64,000 nucleotides of DNA from JAHDNZ01 sp036721855 (GTDB taxonomy: Bacteria; Bacillota; DTU065), in the NCBI GenBank assembly GCA_036721855.1, contig DAIMKF010000007.1, positions 5,441 to 69,440 on the forward strand. Direction: 5' to 3'. The position numbers and the translations under genes were made by a program. Below the pieces are notes generated by a model. The model saw nothing but the letters and a program-made list of their open reading frames with translations, made no database searches and was not told where the DNA came from. Positions within the stretch are counted from its first letter, which is position 1. Every line of letters begins with the position of its first letter. This document shows, piece after piece, positions 17,916-26,601 of the stretch.

Positions 17916-17937
17916 ATCAATATCAGATTTTCCCCAA

Positions 17938-17963
17938 CGAAACTTTTTACATAACTTTGCGTA
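17938..17963 (+). promoter_or_regulatory. ECF (SigW-like) promoter of the sigma/floA operon
   Basis: CGAAAC (17938-17943), a 16-base spacer containing a T-rich stretch, then CGTA (17960-17963). This matches the B. subtilis SigW pattern TGAAAC-N16-CGTA in all but the first base. Its place 26 bases before the sigma gene implies positive autoregulation. Confidence 0.75.
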
Positions 17964-17988
17964 GAACATAGTAGAGGATGGTAAGGTA

Positions 17989-18552
17989 ATGTTTAGTGAT
18001 CAGGAACTAATCAAAATGACCTTAAAAGGCAAAAAAAACTCCTTTGATGAGATCGTGCTTAGATATTCGACCAAGGTCTATAGCTTAATTTTACGGATGT
18101 TAAGAGACCCTATTTTAGCTGAGGATCTAACTCAGGATACTTTTCTAAGAGCTTACCGTTCTCTGGACAAATACAATCCTGAGTATCCTTTTAATAATTG
18201 GATTTTAAAAATTGCCAGTAATCTTTGCATTGACAATGTACGTAAAAATAAAAAGGCAGATTTCACTGATTCAGATAAGGAACTCACTTTTTTACCACAG
18301 ACTGTCTATTCCGACCCTCAAGAAGCATTGTTAGACAAAGAAGTTAGCCAAGAGCTTAGCAAAGCCCTCTTAAATCTACCTGTCAAATACAGGTTGGTAA
18401 TACTCTTACGTTACCTTGAGGGATTAAAATATGAAGAGATCGCATCTATGCTCGAAGAACCACTAGGAACAATTAAAACCAAGCTTTATCGAGCGAGATG
18501 GTTATTGAAAGATTACTTTTTCCAGAAAAAAGAAGGTGAATTTGGTGAGTGA
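17989..18552 (+). CDS. ECF-subfamily RNA polymerase sigma factor (SigW-like)
   Basis: The 187-residue protein has only regions 2 and 4: region 2 with DEIVLRYSTKVYSL and AEDLTQDTFLRAYRSL (residues about 19-60), region 4 with LPVKYRLVILLRYLEGLKYEEIA and GTIKTKLYRAR. It overlaps the anti-sigma gene by 8 bases, and a SigW-type promoter stands upstream. In B. subtilis, yqeZ-floA belong to the SigW regulon; here the sigma factor sits directly in front of them, which strongly suggests the same response to membrane or envelope stress. Exact orthology to SigW is inferred, not proven. Confidence 0.9.
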   Translation: MFSDQELIKMTLKGKKNSFDEIVLRYSTKVYSLILRMLRDPILAEDLTQDTFLRAYRSLDKYNPEYPFNNWILKIASNLCIDNVRKNKKADFTDSDKELTFLPQTVYSDPQEALLDKEVSQELSKALLNLPVKYRLVILLRYLEGLKYEEIASMLEEPLGTIKTKLYRARWLLKDYFFQKKEGEFGE

Positions 18553-19111
18553 GTGTGGGTATGTACGCTCCAGACTTGACGATTACATTGATGGTTCTTT
18601 GCCACCGCTAGAATACAGAAAGATCAAAGCCCATTTAATTTCCTGTCCGAAATGCAATAGAGAAGCAGAAGAACTGTTTTTTATCACAGAAAATATGGAG
18701 AATCTATTAATAGAACCAGCAGATTTATTAAATATTAGAATCAAAAAAGAGATCGCCAAAGATTCCAAATGGAGGAAAAAACGTCTGCGCAAATACTACT
18801 CTTTGGCTGCCGCTGTAATGTTAACGTTAACAGTAACTTGTTTTATACCTAAAAATGTACCTACCGAGCGAGTCGGAGATGATGTAGCTATTCATTCTAG
18901 AGGAAAGAATATAATTGTTGATGGAGAGAGTCTTCCCGGGAACTTAACAGTTGTAGGTGGAGATGTCTATGTGCAAGGCGAGATCAAAGGCAATGTGACT
19001 TCTATCGATGGTCAAGTATCGGCTATGATCGATAAAAAAAGTATTTGGCAACGTCTAGGTGACTTTTTTCAGGTAATTTGGAGTTTAGTTACAGGAGGTG
19101 AAAAGTGGTGA
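18545..19111 (+). CDS. Membrane anti-sigma factor with zinc finger and bactofilin-like outer domain
   Basis: The 188-residue protein starts with a ZAS-type anti-sigma domain (Cys near residue 4, then HLISCPKC at about residues 31-38), has one membrane segment (AAAVMLTLTVTCFI, residues about 84-97) and an outer domain with beta-helix-like repeats GNLTVVGGDVYVQGEIKGNV. It overlaps the sigma gene, typical of cognate pairs. I choose GTG 18545, with AAGGTG 6 bases upstream, over GTG 18536. B. subtilis RsiW lacks an evident outer repeat of this type, so signal sensing may differ. Confidence 0.85.
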   Translation: MSECGYVRSRLDDYIDGSLPPLEYRKIKAHLISCPKCNREAEELFFITENMENLLIEPADLLNIRIKKEIAKDSKWRKKRLRKYYSLAAAVMLTLTVTCFIPKNVPTERVGDDVAIHSRGKNIIVDGESLPGNLTVVGGDVYVQGEIKGNVTSIDGQVSAMIDKKSIWQRLGDFFQVIWSLVTGGEKW

Positions 19112-20394
19112 AAGTTAAGACAAAACTGTTATTAACTATTGTTTTGCTTCTAATGTTGGGCAATATTTTCTCTGTTTCAGCTAATGTTTACCTGATTCCT
19201 ATAAAAGGAACCATCGATTATGGTGTGGCAGGATTTGTAAAAAGAGCTATGAGAAATGCCGAAAGAAACAGGGCGGACTTAGTTATAGTAGAGATCGATT
19301 CTTTGGGTGGTTTGGTTGATGCCGCACTCGAGATTAAAGATACCATTATGCAGGCTAAGGTTCCTAACGTAACCTATATTACCGGCAGAGCCTGGTCGGC
19401 AGGAGCCTTGGTAGCTCTTTCAGGCGAGGAGCTTTATATGGTAAGCGGCAGTAGTATTGGTTCGGCGGAGACAAGACCCAAAGAAGAGAAAATAATCTCA
19501 GCTGTTAGAAGAGAGTTTAAGGCTACAGCCGAATCAAGAGGGAAAGATGGCAGAATAGCCGAGGCTATGGTCGACAGTGATGTAGAGATTCCGGGAATAA
19601 ATAAAAAAGGCAAGATCCTTAATTTAACGGCCTTAGAGGCCTTAGATTTAAAGATCTCAGATGGCACAGTAAATACCCTTAACGATCTTTTAGAATTAAA
19701 AGAAGTGGCTCATGAAGATATTGTGGCCCAAGAGCCATCCGGGGCAGAGAAGTTTGCCCGCTTTCTAACAGATCCTATTGTCAGTTCATTGCTTTTGACC
19801 ATTGGATTTTTAGGTATCATTTTAGAGTTTTTCACCTTGGGTTGGGGTGCTGCCGGCACAGTCGGTATTGTGAGTTTGGCTTTGTTTTTTGGGGGAAGGT
19901 ACCTCAGTGGCCTTGCCGGACTGGAGCATATCGTACTGTTTTTAGCTGGGCTAATCTTTTTAGGCCTGGAGATCTTTGTTATTCCAGGTTTTGGTATTGT
20001 CGGTCTTTTAGGTATAGCAGGTCTTTTAACCAGTATTATTTTAAGTTTCAAAAACCTAACCCAAGCAGTTTGGGTTTTAATTGCCGCCATAGCTCTAACC
20101 GCTTTGTTTTTGAAAATATTCTGGAAGCGGCTAAAAAAGGCACCGCTTTTTAAAAAGCTGGTTTTAGAGACCAGTTTGGAGGAGAGCAAAGGATTTACGG
20201 CGGCTGAGGATAAATTAAAAGACTTAGAAGGTAAAGATGGCTTTACAGCCACAGTAATGCGTCCTTCCGGTCTTATTGAAGTTGAAGGCAAACGCTACAG
20301 TGCCCAGACCGCAGGGGAGTTTTTAGGCCGAGATGTTAAGATTAAAGTTGCTGAAGTTAAGGGCAATCGTATTGTGGTTGAAGAAAGCGATTAG
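19105..20394 (+). CDS. yqeZ: NfeD-family membrane protein with ClpP-like domain (YqeZ)
   Basis: The 429-residue protein has a signal peptide (residues about 1-27), a ClpP/crotonase-like serine protease domain (IDSLGGLVDAA, GRAWSAGALVALS with the candidate catalytic Ser), four to five membrane segments (about 210-340) and a C-terminal OB-fold NfeD domain. NfeD proteins act with SPFH proteins; this gene precedes floA by 11 bases. GTG 19105 or the next GTG at 19108 is the start, with AGGAGGTG ending at 19100. In B. subtilis yqeZ is SigW-controlled and gives resistance to membrane-active bacteriocins. Confidence 0.9.
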   Translation: MVKVKTKLLLTIVLLLMLGNIFSVSANVYLIPIKGTIDYGVAGFVKRAMRNAERNRADLVIVEIDSLGGLVDAALEIKDTIMQAKVPNVTYITGRAWSAGALVALSGEELYMVSGSSIGSAETRPKEEKIISAVRREFKATAESRGKDGRIAEAMVDSDVEIPGINKKGKILNLTALEALDLKISDGTVNTLNDLLELKEVAHEDIVAQEPSGAEKFARFLTDPIVSSLLLTIGFLGIILEFFTLGWGAAGTVGIVSLALFFGGRYLSGLAGLEHIVLFLAGLIFLGLEIFVIPGFGIVGLLGIAGLLTSIILSFKNLTQAVWVLIAAIALTALFLKIFWKRLKKAPLFKKLVLETSLEESKGFTAAEDKLKDLEGKDGFTATVMRPSGLIEVEGKRYSAQTAGEFLGRDVKIKVAEVKGNRIVVEESD

Positions 20395-20405
20395 GAGGAG
20401 ATAAG

Positions 20406-21395
20406 ATGGGAGTATTGGGAGTTGTTATTCTAGTAATTATTCTGTTTTTGTTTTTAATTGTTTTATCTTTGGTGCCGGTAGGCCTCTGGATTTCAGCTAT
20501 TGCAGCCCATGTACCTGTTCCACTGAGTTATTTAATCGGCATGAGGTTAAGAAGAGTACCTCCGGCAGTCATTGTTTTACCCTTAATTAAGGCCAGGAAA
20601 GGCGGACTTTCCGAAGTTCAGCTCGATCAGCTCGAAGCCCATTATCTGGCGGGAGGCCATGTCGATAGAGTTATCGATGCTTTAATTGCCGCCAGACGTG
20701 CTGATATCAGTATGACCTTTGAACGTTGTACAGCCATTGATCTGGCAGGCCGCAATGTACTTGAAGCGGTTAAAATGAGTGTTCAGCCCAAAGTAATTGA
20801 AACACCGATTATTGCCGCCGTAGCCAAAAACGGTATTGAAGTTAAGGTTAAAGCCAGAGTGACGGTAAGAGCTAATATCGACAGGCTGGTAGGCGGGGCC
20901 GGTGAAGAGACAATCATCGCCCGTGTAGGTGAAGGCATTGTCACCACGGTAGGTTCATCTAGGAGCCATGAAGAGGTATTGGAAAACCCGGATAGCATCT
21001 CCAAGACTGTCCTTTCAAAGAGTTTGGATGCTGGTACGGCCTTTGAAATCCTTTCAATTGATATTGCCGATATCGACGTAGGTAAAAACATCGGGGCTCA
21101 GCTTTCAATTGACCAAGCCGAAGCCGATAAAAATATCGCTCAGGCTAAAGCTGCCGAAAGACGTTTTGCAGCTCAAGCTTTGGAGCAAGAAATGAAGGCT
21201 AGAGTTCAGGAGATGAGTGCTAAAGTTGTAGAGGCCGAAGCCAAGATCCCTGAAGCGATTGCCGAGGCTTTCAAAGAGGGTAAGCTTGGGGTTATGGATT
21301 ATTACAATATGCAAAATATTCTTTCCGATACTAAAATGCGGGAGTCCCTAGCTCGTTCCACAGAAAAGGCCCAGACTGAAGAAAACAAAGAATAG
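20406..21395 (+). CDS. floA: Flotillin-like protein FloA (YqfA)
   Basis: The 329-residue protein has an N-terminal hydrophobic hairpin/anchor (residues about 3-35), the SPFH-like YqfA domain (PVPLSYLIGMRLRRVPP, HVDRVIDALIAARRADI) and a C-terminal Ala/Glu-rich coiled coil (IDQAEADKNIAQAKAAERRF). FloA organises membrane microdomains. ATG 20406 is preceded by TTAGGAGGAGATAAG. It lies between the NfeD partner and a small membrane protein, as in yqeZ-yqfA-yqfB. Confidence 0.96.
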   Translation: MGVLGVVILVIILFLFLIVLSLVPVGLWISAIAAHVPVPLSYLIGMRLRRVPPAVIVLPLIKARKGGLSEVQLDQLEAHYLAGGHVDRVIDALIAARRADISMTFERCTAIDLAGRNVLEAVKMSVQPKVIETPIIAAVAKNGIEVKVKARVTVRANIDRLVGGAGEETIIARVGEGIVTTVGSSRSHEEVLENPDSISKTVLSKSLDAGTAFEILSIDIADIDVGKNIGAQLSIDQAEADKNIAQAKAAERRFAAQALEQEMKARVQEMSAKVVEAEAKIPEAIAEAFKEGKLGVMDYYNMQNILSDTKMRESLARSTEKAQTEENKE

Positions 21396-21411
21396 TTAAG
21401 AGGTGGTCCCT

Positions 21412-21900
21412 GTGGATGTAATTTATGGTATTTTGGTATTAGTATCGGTGATTATTTCCATCATAAACAAGGCTAATTCAACTACTAAAAAGACTAGTTC
21501 CAAACAACGAAATCCTGATTGGAAAAGGGCATTTAAAGAAACTCTAACTAATCTCGAAACGCAAAAAAAACCAGACAAACCAAAACAAGCGCCTACAGAC
21601 CCTTTGAGCCCGCCGCTTCTTACACAACCCATTATTATTGAAACCAAAAAACCTGCCAAATCCTCTGTTATCCCCCAAAAAATACCTGTTGTACCTGAGG
21701 TTAAAGATTTTGTTGATTGGGATGAAGAAAGCTCTGAAGAAATCAAAGGTCCTCTTTATCAAAAAGTTCCTGAAAAAGAAGTTAGGGCCACTAATTTTCT
21801 GGGTGAATTGACCCGGGACCCCGAAGCTATTAAAAAAGCAATTATAGCTAAAGAGATTTTTTCTAAACCAAGAGCCCTGGAGCCTTGGGGGCGAAGATAA
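21412..21900 (+). CDS. Uncharacterised single-pass membrane protein after floA
   Basis: The 162-residue protein has one N-terminal membrane segment (VIYGILVLVSVIISII) followed by a charged, Pro- and Lys-rich, probably disordered cytoplasmic region (KKPDKPKQAPTDPLSPP) and an acidic stretch (DWDEESSEE). I recognise no family; it is longer than B. subtilis YqfB and not obviously related. GTG 21412 fits the AGAGGTGG ribosome site better than GTG 21403. It occupies the third position of the yqeZ-floA operon and ends at a strong terminator. Confidence 0.75.
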   Translation: MDVIYGILVLVSVIISIINKANSTTKKTSSKQRNPDWKRAFKETLTNLETQKKPDKPKQAPTDPLSPPLLTQPIIIETKKPAKSSVIPQKIPVVPEVKDFVDWDEESSEEIKGPLYQKVPEKEVRATNFLGELTRDPEAIKKAIIAKEIFSKPRALEPWGRR

Positions 21901-21907
21901 GATATAA

Positions 21908-21944
21908 AAAAGCCACAGACAAATTCCTGTCTGTGGCTTTTCTT
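21908..21944 (+). terminator. Terminator of the sigma-yqeZ-floA operon
   Basis: A perfect 14-bp stem (21908-21921 with 21928-21941), 6-base loop, arms ending in AAAA/TTTT and followed by CTTTT. Confidence 0.92.
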
Positions 21945-22112
21945 TTAAATAAGGCCTCTTTTGGGAAATTGCTTAGTAGTTTTACTAATAAGTGTTACTT
22001 CTTTACCAAAAGAAGCTGCATATCTTTTAGTAGTATTAAGTAAGGGCAAGAGTTAGGTATTTCTTCTAAGCTTAAAACCAAAAGAATAGATTAAAATCTA
22101 GGAGGGATTAGC

Positions 22113-22388
22113 TTGCAAACTATTTGGCAAAATATGGTAAGAAAGCTAGAGTTACCATCTGAGCTTATTGGCAAAGAGCCGAAAGTGGCTTATTATCCAC
22201 TGCAAAAACGTCTAGTTATCTATAACCCTTACCGGCTTTTAATATATGAAAAAGAGCGTATTGTTGTGGACATAAAAGCGGGGAAATTAATTTTAACCGG
22301 TATCAATTTACAGTTAAATGTCTTGTTACCTGATTCTTTAGAAGTCTATGGCGATCTTAAGCAATTTGAGGTGGTAGGCCATGTCTAA
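22113..22388 (+). CDS. yqfC: Sporulation protein YqfC
   Basis: This 91-residue protein belongs to the YabP/YqfC family, made in the mother cell under SigE in B. subtilis; its molecular role is unknown. It has the family pattern of short beta strands (KVAYYPLQKRLVIYNPYRLLIYEKERI). The TTG start follows TAGGAGGGATTAG. It overlaps yqfD by 8 bases, the conserved pair. A CATATCTT at 22019-22026 resembles a SigE -10, but I see no good -35. Confidence 0.92.
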   Translation: MQTIWQNMVRKLELPSELIGKEPKVAYYPLQKRLVIYNPYRLLIYEKERIVVDIKAGKLILTGINLQLNVLLPDSLEVYGDLKQFEVVGHV

Positions 22389-23448
22389 AGTTGTTTTTAT
22401 GGTTTCGGGGACTAACATAGAAAAATTTATTTCCAAAGCGAAGTACATTCAGCTTTTTGAATTGAGTCGTAATCGAGAAACTCTTTATGGGAAATGCTTT
22501 TTTCGGGATTGGGAAAAGTTAAAAGGCTTAGCTGTGGCAGAAGGACTGGACTTTAGGCTATTAATGCAAACATATAGACCTCTTAAATATTTTTTTCTTA
22601 CCCTGTTGTTGACAAGTACAATCCTCACCTTTTTTTGGGCGAATCGAGTCTGGACCTTTGTCTATAACTGCAATGATGAAGTATTAGTAGAAAAAGTGCA
22701 TGATTATCTGGCCCAAAATGGGGTTGGACCAGGGGAGCGAGTGGCCAATTTCCTCCAGATTTGCAAACAGATAAAACAGGCTTTTCCCGAGATTAGTTTT
22801 TTTGATCTTAAAAAAGATGGTGTGCGACTTAATATTGATATAATTGTTAAACCCAAAGGGAAACAGAATATACCTCAAGAAAAAATCAGGGCAAAATTAG
22901 GTGGTATAGTTCGTTATGTAAATGTTTATTTAGGGCTGGCTCAGGTTAAAGCCGGTGATGTAGTGTATGAGGGGCAGATTTTAATTCAGGGACAGCCCTT
23001 GGCTGCCGGCAAGGTAGTCGGAGAAACAGTGGTCAAGATCGAAAAAACAGTGCCCTTACAAGAGAGCATTTTAGAACCATCGGGCAACAAGAAAAAAGCA
23101 CTGCTGGTTAAAATAGGCTCCAAAGAGTGGTGTATTGGATTTACACCTAAAGGAGGCTCAGATTGGTTTGTAACCAAGCAGAGATTTGGCTGGGCAGGGA
23201 ACAGAAGACAGTTTGTCGAAATAACCTTAATCATGTATGATCAACTAAAAGAGTGTACTTTTACAAGAACCCAGGAAGAAGCTTTGCAAATGGCTTTGAA
23301 CTTGGCGGAAAAAAACCTGGCAAACCTTTATGGGGATAGCTATATTTTAGAAAAAAAAAGTGAGAGTTTAATAACCCCAAGCGAAGTTAAGGTCTCTCTG
23401 CTAGCTAAAATAGAAACCGATCTCACCAAAGAAAGGTTAGGTGAATGA
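22381..23448 (+). CDS. yqfD: Sporulation protein YqfD
   Basis: The 355-residue mother-cell sporulation protein has a cytoplasmic N-terminal domain, one membrane segment (YFFLTLLLTSTILTFFW, about residues 64-80) and a long extracytoplasmic domain (IVKPKGKQN, GDVVYEGQILIQG). Function is unknown; disruption of yqfD in B. subtilis affects sporulation. It overlaps yqfC and lies 3 bases before phoH, so sporulation and housekeeping genes share a transcript here. Confidence 0.93.
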   Translation: MSKVVFMVSGTNIEKFISKAKYIQLFELSRNRETLYGKCFFRDWEKLKGLAVAEGLDFRLLMQTYRPLKYFFLTLLLTSTILTFFWANRVWTFVYNCNDEVLVEKVHDYLAQNGVGPGERVANFLQICKQIKQAFPEISFFDLKKDGVRLNIDIIVKPKGKQNIPQEKIRAKLGGIVRYVNVYLGLAQVKAGDVVYEGQILIQGQPLAAGKVVGETVVKIEKTVPLQESILEPSGNKKKALLVKIGSKEWCIGFTPKGGSDWFVTKQRFGWAGNRRQFVEITLIMYDQLKECTFTRTQEEALQMALNLAEKNLANLYGDSYILEKKSESLITPSEVKVSLLAKIETDLTKERLGE

Positions 23449-23451
23449 ATA

Positions 23452-24423
23452 TTGTCTGAACAGGTTCATAGGGTGATTTCAATCAATGATTTAACACTGT
23501 TTAAAACACTGATGGGGCCTTCTGATACCAACTGGAGCATTCTTGAGAAAAACTTTCCCGGTAAAATGTTGGCCCGTGGCAGCGAGATTCATCTGATAGG
23601 CGAAACCGAAAATATCGAGATGATGGTTAATACCATAGAATCTCTTTTAAATATAATTCAAAGTCAGGGCGAATTAAACACACAAGAGACAATCAGTGTT
23701 TTAGCTGAAGGTAAAGATAACCTTTTAGAGTTTGACGCTGTGCAGATAAATACCCATGGCAAACCTATTCGCCCTAAAACCCTAGGACAGTTAAGATATG
23801 TTCAAGCGATAAAGAAAAACGATATCGTTTTTTCTATCGGACCGGCTGGAACCGGCAAGACGTATTTAGCTATGGCCATGGCTGTGGCAGAGTTAAAACG
23901 AAAGAAAATAAATCGTCTGATCTTATGCCGACCTGCGGTAGAGGCAGGTGAAAACCTAGGTTTTTTACCAGGTGATTTACAGGAAAAAGTTGATCCCTAT
24001 CTGAGGCCTCTTTATGATGCCCTTTATGATATACTTGGATTTGAAATCTTCAAGCGCTATATGGAAAAAGGAACAATAGAAGTAGCACCTCTGGCTTATA
24101 TGCGAGGGAGAACTTTAGATGATGCTTTTGTGATCCTAGATGAAGCGCAAAATACAACCAAAGAGCAGATGAAAATGTTCATTACCAGATTAGGCTTTAA
24201 TTCTAAAATGGTAATTACCGGTGATATTACTCAGGTCGATTTGCCTCCGGACAAGTCCTCGGGGCTTATCTATGTCAGCAATATCTTAAAAGAGATTGAA
24301 GGCATCGAGTTTGTTTATCTTTCAGAGAAAGATGTAGTTCGCAATCCTTTGGTCCAAAAAATAATTCTGGCGTATGAAAGATATGAAAGAAATATCGCCA
24401 ATATCGGAGATAGCAGCGAATAA
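23452..24423 (+). CDS. phoH: PhoH-like ATPase
   Basis: The 323-residue protein has an N-terminal KH-like region and a P-loop ATPase with Walker A GPAGTGKTYLA (about residues 127-137) and Walker B VILDEAQN. It probably acts in RNA metabolism together with YbeY, encoded two genes downstream. The start is TTG with AGGTGA 7 bases upstream. Confidence 0.93.
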   Translation: MSEQVHRVISINDLTLFKTLMGPSDTNWSILEKNFPGKMLARGSEIHLIGETENIEMMVNTIESLLNIIQSQGELNTQETISVLAEGKDNLLEFDAVQINTHGKPIRPKTLGQLRYVQAIKKNDIVFSIGPAGTGKTYLAMAMAVAELKRKKINRLILCRPAVEAGENLGFLPGDLQEKVDPYLRPLYDALYDILGFEIFKRYMEKGTIEVAPLAYMRGRTLDDAFVILDEAQNTTKEQMKMFITRLGFNSKMVITGDITQVDLPPDKSSGLIYVSNILKEIEGIEFVYLSEKDVVRNPLVQKIILAYERYERNIANIGDSSE

Positions 24424-24444
24424 CTGAGGGAGGAGGGTCTTTTT

Positions 24445-26592
24445 ATGAAGACAAACCCTAGTGGCAAAAAACTCAGATTTCCTGCGTTTGATACTAAAGT
24501 GGAACAGGAGCTAAAAGCATACTTTCTTAAGTTTGGCCAATATTTAGCAAAAAAAGAAACTCAAAGAAGGTTACTTGGTATTGGCACAACTATAATTTTG
24601 ACACTCCTTTTTCTTAGTTCTCTTTATGGAGAGAGGTTAGATCTTAAAAGCGGAGATGTGGTCAAACGAGATATTGTGGCTCCACGTGAGATCTTAGACT
24701 ATACCAGTTGGGAGGATATTCAAAGAGAAGTAGAACGCAAGGTGGCCAAAGAAGCCAGTGAGAACCCAAAAAACTACCAGATTGAAAAAACCTATCTGTA
24801 TTCAGCGGAAGAAGATTTCCAAGAGATCTTTCGTTGCATAATGGAATATAGAACCGAGGAAACAGCCCGGGCTAAAGATATAGGCATGTTGCAAAACTTG
24901 ATTCGTGAAGAGACTAAACTTGATATCTCAGCATCTACCTTAAGGACTTTGATGCAACAGTCAGAAGAGACGCTGGAACTATTAAAAACTATGGGTTTAA
25001 ACACAATCAATACGGTTATGAACCAAGCTGTTTCTGCGACAACCCTTCCTCAAGCTCAAGAGAGTGTGGCTCAGCTTTTTTTAAGTTCAGATGCCGAAGC
25101 TGAGTTTGAAGTTTTAACAGCCGCCTCAGAAGTAACACAGACAGTTATCAGACCGAATCTGCTTCTAGATAGTCTGAAGGTGCGTCAAATTATTGATCAG
25201 GCTGTGGAGGCCGCCAGACTTGAGGCACCCAAGATCAAAAAAGGCCAAGTTATTATCCGTGAAGGTGATGTTCTCTCAGAAAAAGACATGTTAATTCTAG
25301 AAGAATTAAATCTTTTAAAAAAGAGTTGGAATTGGCAAAAAGCCCTAGGTATAGTGGCCTTCACTATTATAATGGTTAGTATTTGTTACTATTATATCTA
25401 TTCTTTTTATAAGCATTTGGAAAACAAATATCTTTTTCTTTTTAGTACCATAGCAATTATAGTAGCTGTTTTGGGCAAACTCCTTTCTTTGATCGAGTGG
25501 CCCTATGCGCTTTACTTTTTCCCATCTTCGGCTGCAACAATGTTAATTGCTGTGCTTATTAATCCTTTGCTGGGAGTTTTTTCAGCTGTGGCATATACTT
25601 TTATGGCTGCTTTCTATGCCAACTTTGCTTTTGCACCGGCTATAATGAGTTTATTTGGTTCTATAGTAGGTGTTTACTGTGTCTTTGAGGCGACACAAAG
25701 AAGTAATTTAATGCAGGCGGGTTTACTAGTAGGTTTAACTAATGCTGTGACCATGACTGTCTCAGGTTTGGTTTTAGAAGATACCAGTCTAATTATCATG
25801 AGTTTTACCGGCTTTATAAATGGTATTGCCTCGGCGATTTTAGCCATAGGGGTTTTACCTTATCTGGAGATAATCTTTAGTGTGACCTCACCAATGCGGC
25901 TGTTAGAGCTTTCCAATCCCAATAATGCACTCTTAAGGAGGCTTTCTCTAGAGGCTCCGGGCACATACCATCATTCTATTGTAGTTGGAAATTTGGCTGA
26001 AGCTGCTGCGGAAGCTGTCGGTGCAGACCCATTGCTCACTAGAGTGGGAGCTTTTTATCATGATGTTGGCAAGCTCGCCCGTCCCTACTTTTTTGTCGAA
26101 AATCAACGTGGGGGAGAAAATCCCCATGATAAAATGGCCCCCAACCTTTCGAGGATGGTTATCTTAAACCATGTCAAAGAAGGCCTTGAGCTGGCCAGAG
26201 AATACAAACTGCCCAATGTCATCGTGGATTTTATAGCCGAGCATCACGGTACGTCAATGGTGCAATACTTCTATCAAAAAGCCAAGGAAAGAGATCAAAA
26301 CCCGGTACTTCCCGACGATTTTTGTTATCCGGGTCCAAAACCACAGTCGAAAGAAACAGCTATTTTAATGTTGGCTGATTCGGCAGAAGCGGCAGTAAGA
26401 TCGATGACCAATCCAACCTATGATCGAGTTCAAAGCATGATTAAAAATATTGTCAAAGCTAAAATTGACAGTGGTCAGCTTTCAGAGTGTACCTTGACTT
26501 TGAAAGAAATAGATATCATAACTGAAAAGATTAGCCAAGTCGCAGCCGGCATCCATCACACACGTATTAAATATCCTGGGCAAAGGATGTAG
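24445..26592 (+). CDS. pgpH: PgpH-type cyclic-di-AMP phosphodiesterase (7TMR-HD)
   Basis: The 715-residue membrane enzyme hydrolyses c-di-AMP. Order: short cytoplasmic N-terminus, one membrane segment (TTIILTLLFLSSLYG), an extracellular 7TMR-HDED domain (residues about 60-290), about seven membrane segments (about 300-470), then a cytoplasmic HD domain with GTYHHSIVVGNLAEAAAE, FYHDVGKL and EHHGTSM, the metal ligands. The PgpH class is inhibited by (p)ppGpp in characterised cases; relA is encoded at 36045-38195 and the c-di-AMP synthase at 52586-53404. Confidence 0.95.
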   Translation: MKTNPSGKKLRFPAFDTKVEQELKAYFLKFGQYLAKKETQRRLLGIGTTIILTLLFLSSLYGERLDLKSGDVVKRDIVAPREILDYTSWEDIQREVERKVAKEASENPKNYQIEKTYLYSAEEDFQEIFRCIMEYRTEETARAKDIGMLQNLIREETKLDISASTLRTLMQQSEETLELLKTMGLNTINTVMNQAVSATTLPQAQESVAQLFLSSDAEAEFEVLTAASEVTQTVIRPNLLLDSLKVRQIIDQAVEAARLEAPKIKKGQVIIREGDVLSEKDMLILEELNLLKKSWNWQKALGIVAFTIIMVSICYYYIYSFYKHLENKYLFLFSTIAIIVAVLGKLLSLIEWPYALYFFPSSAATMLIAVLINPLLGVFSAVAYTFMAAFYANFAFAPAIMSLFGSIVGVYCVFEATQRSNLMQAGLLVGLTNAVTMTVSGLVLEDTSLIIMSFTGFINGIASAILAIGVLPYLEIIFSVTSPMRLLELSNPNNALLRRLSLEAPGTYHHSIVVGNLAEAAAEAVGADPLLTRVGAFYHDVGKLARPYFFVENQRGGENPHDKMAPNLSRMVILNHVKEGLELAREYKLPNVIVDFIAEHHGTSMVQYFYQKAKERDQNPVLPDDFCYPGPKPQSKETAILMLADSAEAAVRSMTNPTYDRVQSMIKNIVKAKIDSGQLSECTLTLKEIDIITEKISQVAAGIHHTRIKYPGQRM

Positions 26593-26601
26593 AGACTTAT
26601 T

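Noticed and set aside
19710..20291. Antisense frame inside yqeZ
   Set aside because: Composition is Lys/Pro/Ser-rich as expected from reversing membrane-helix codons; no start signal.
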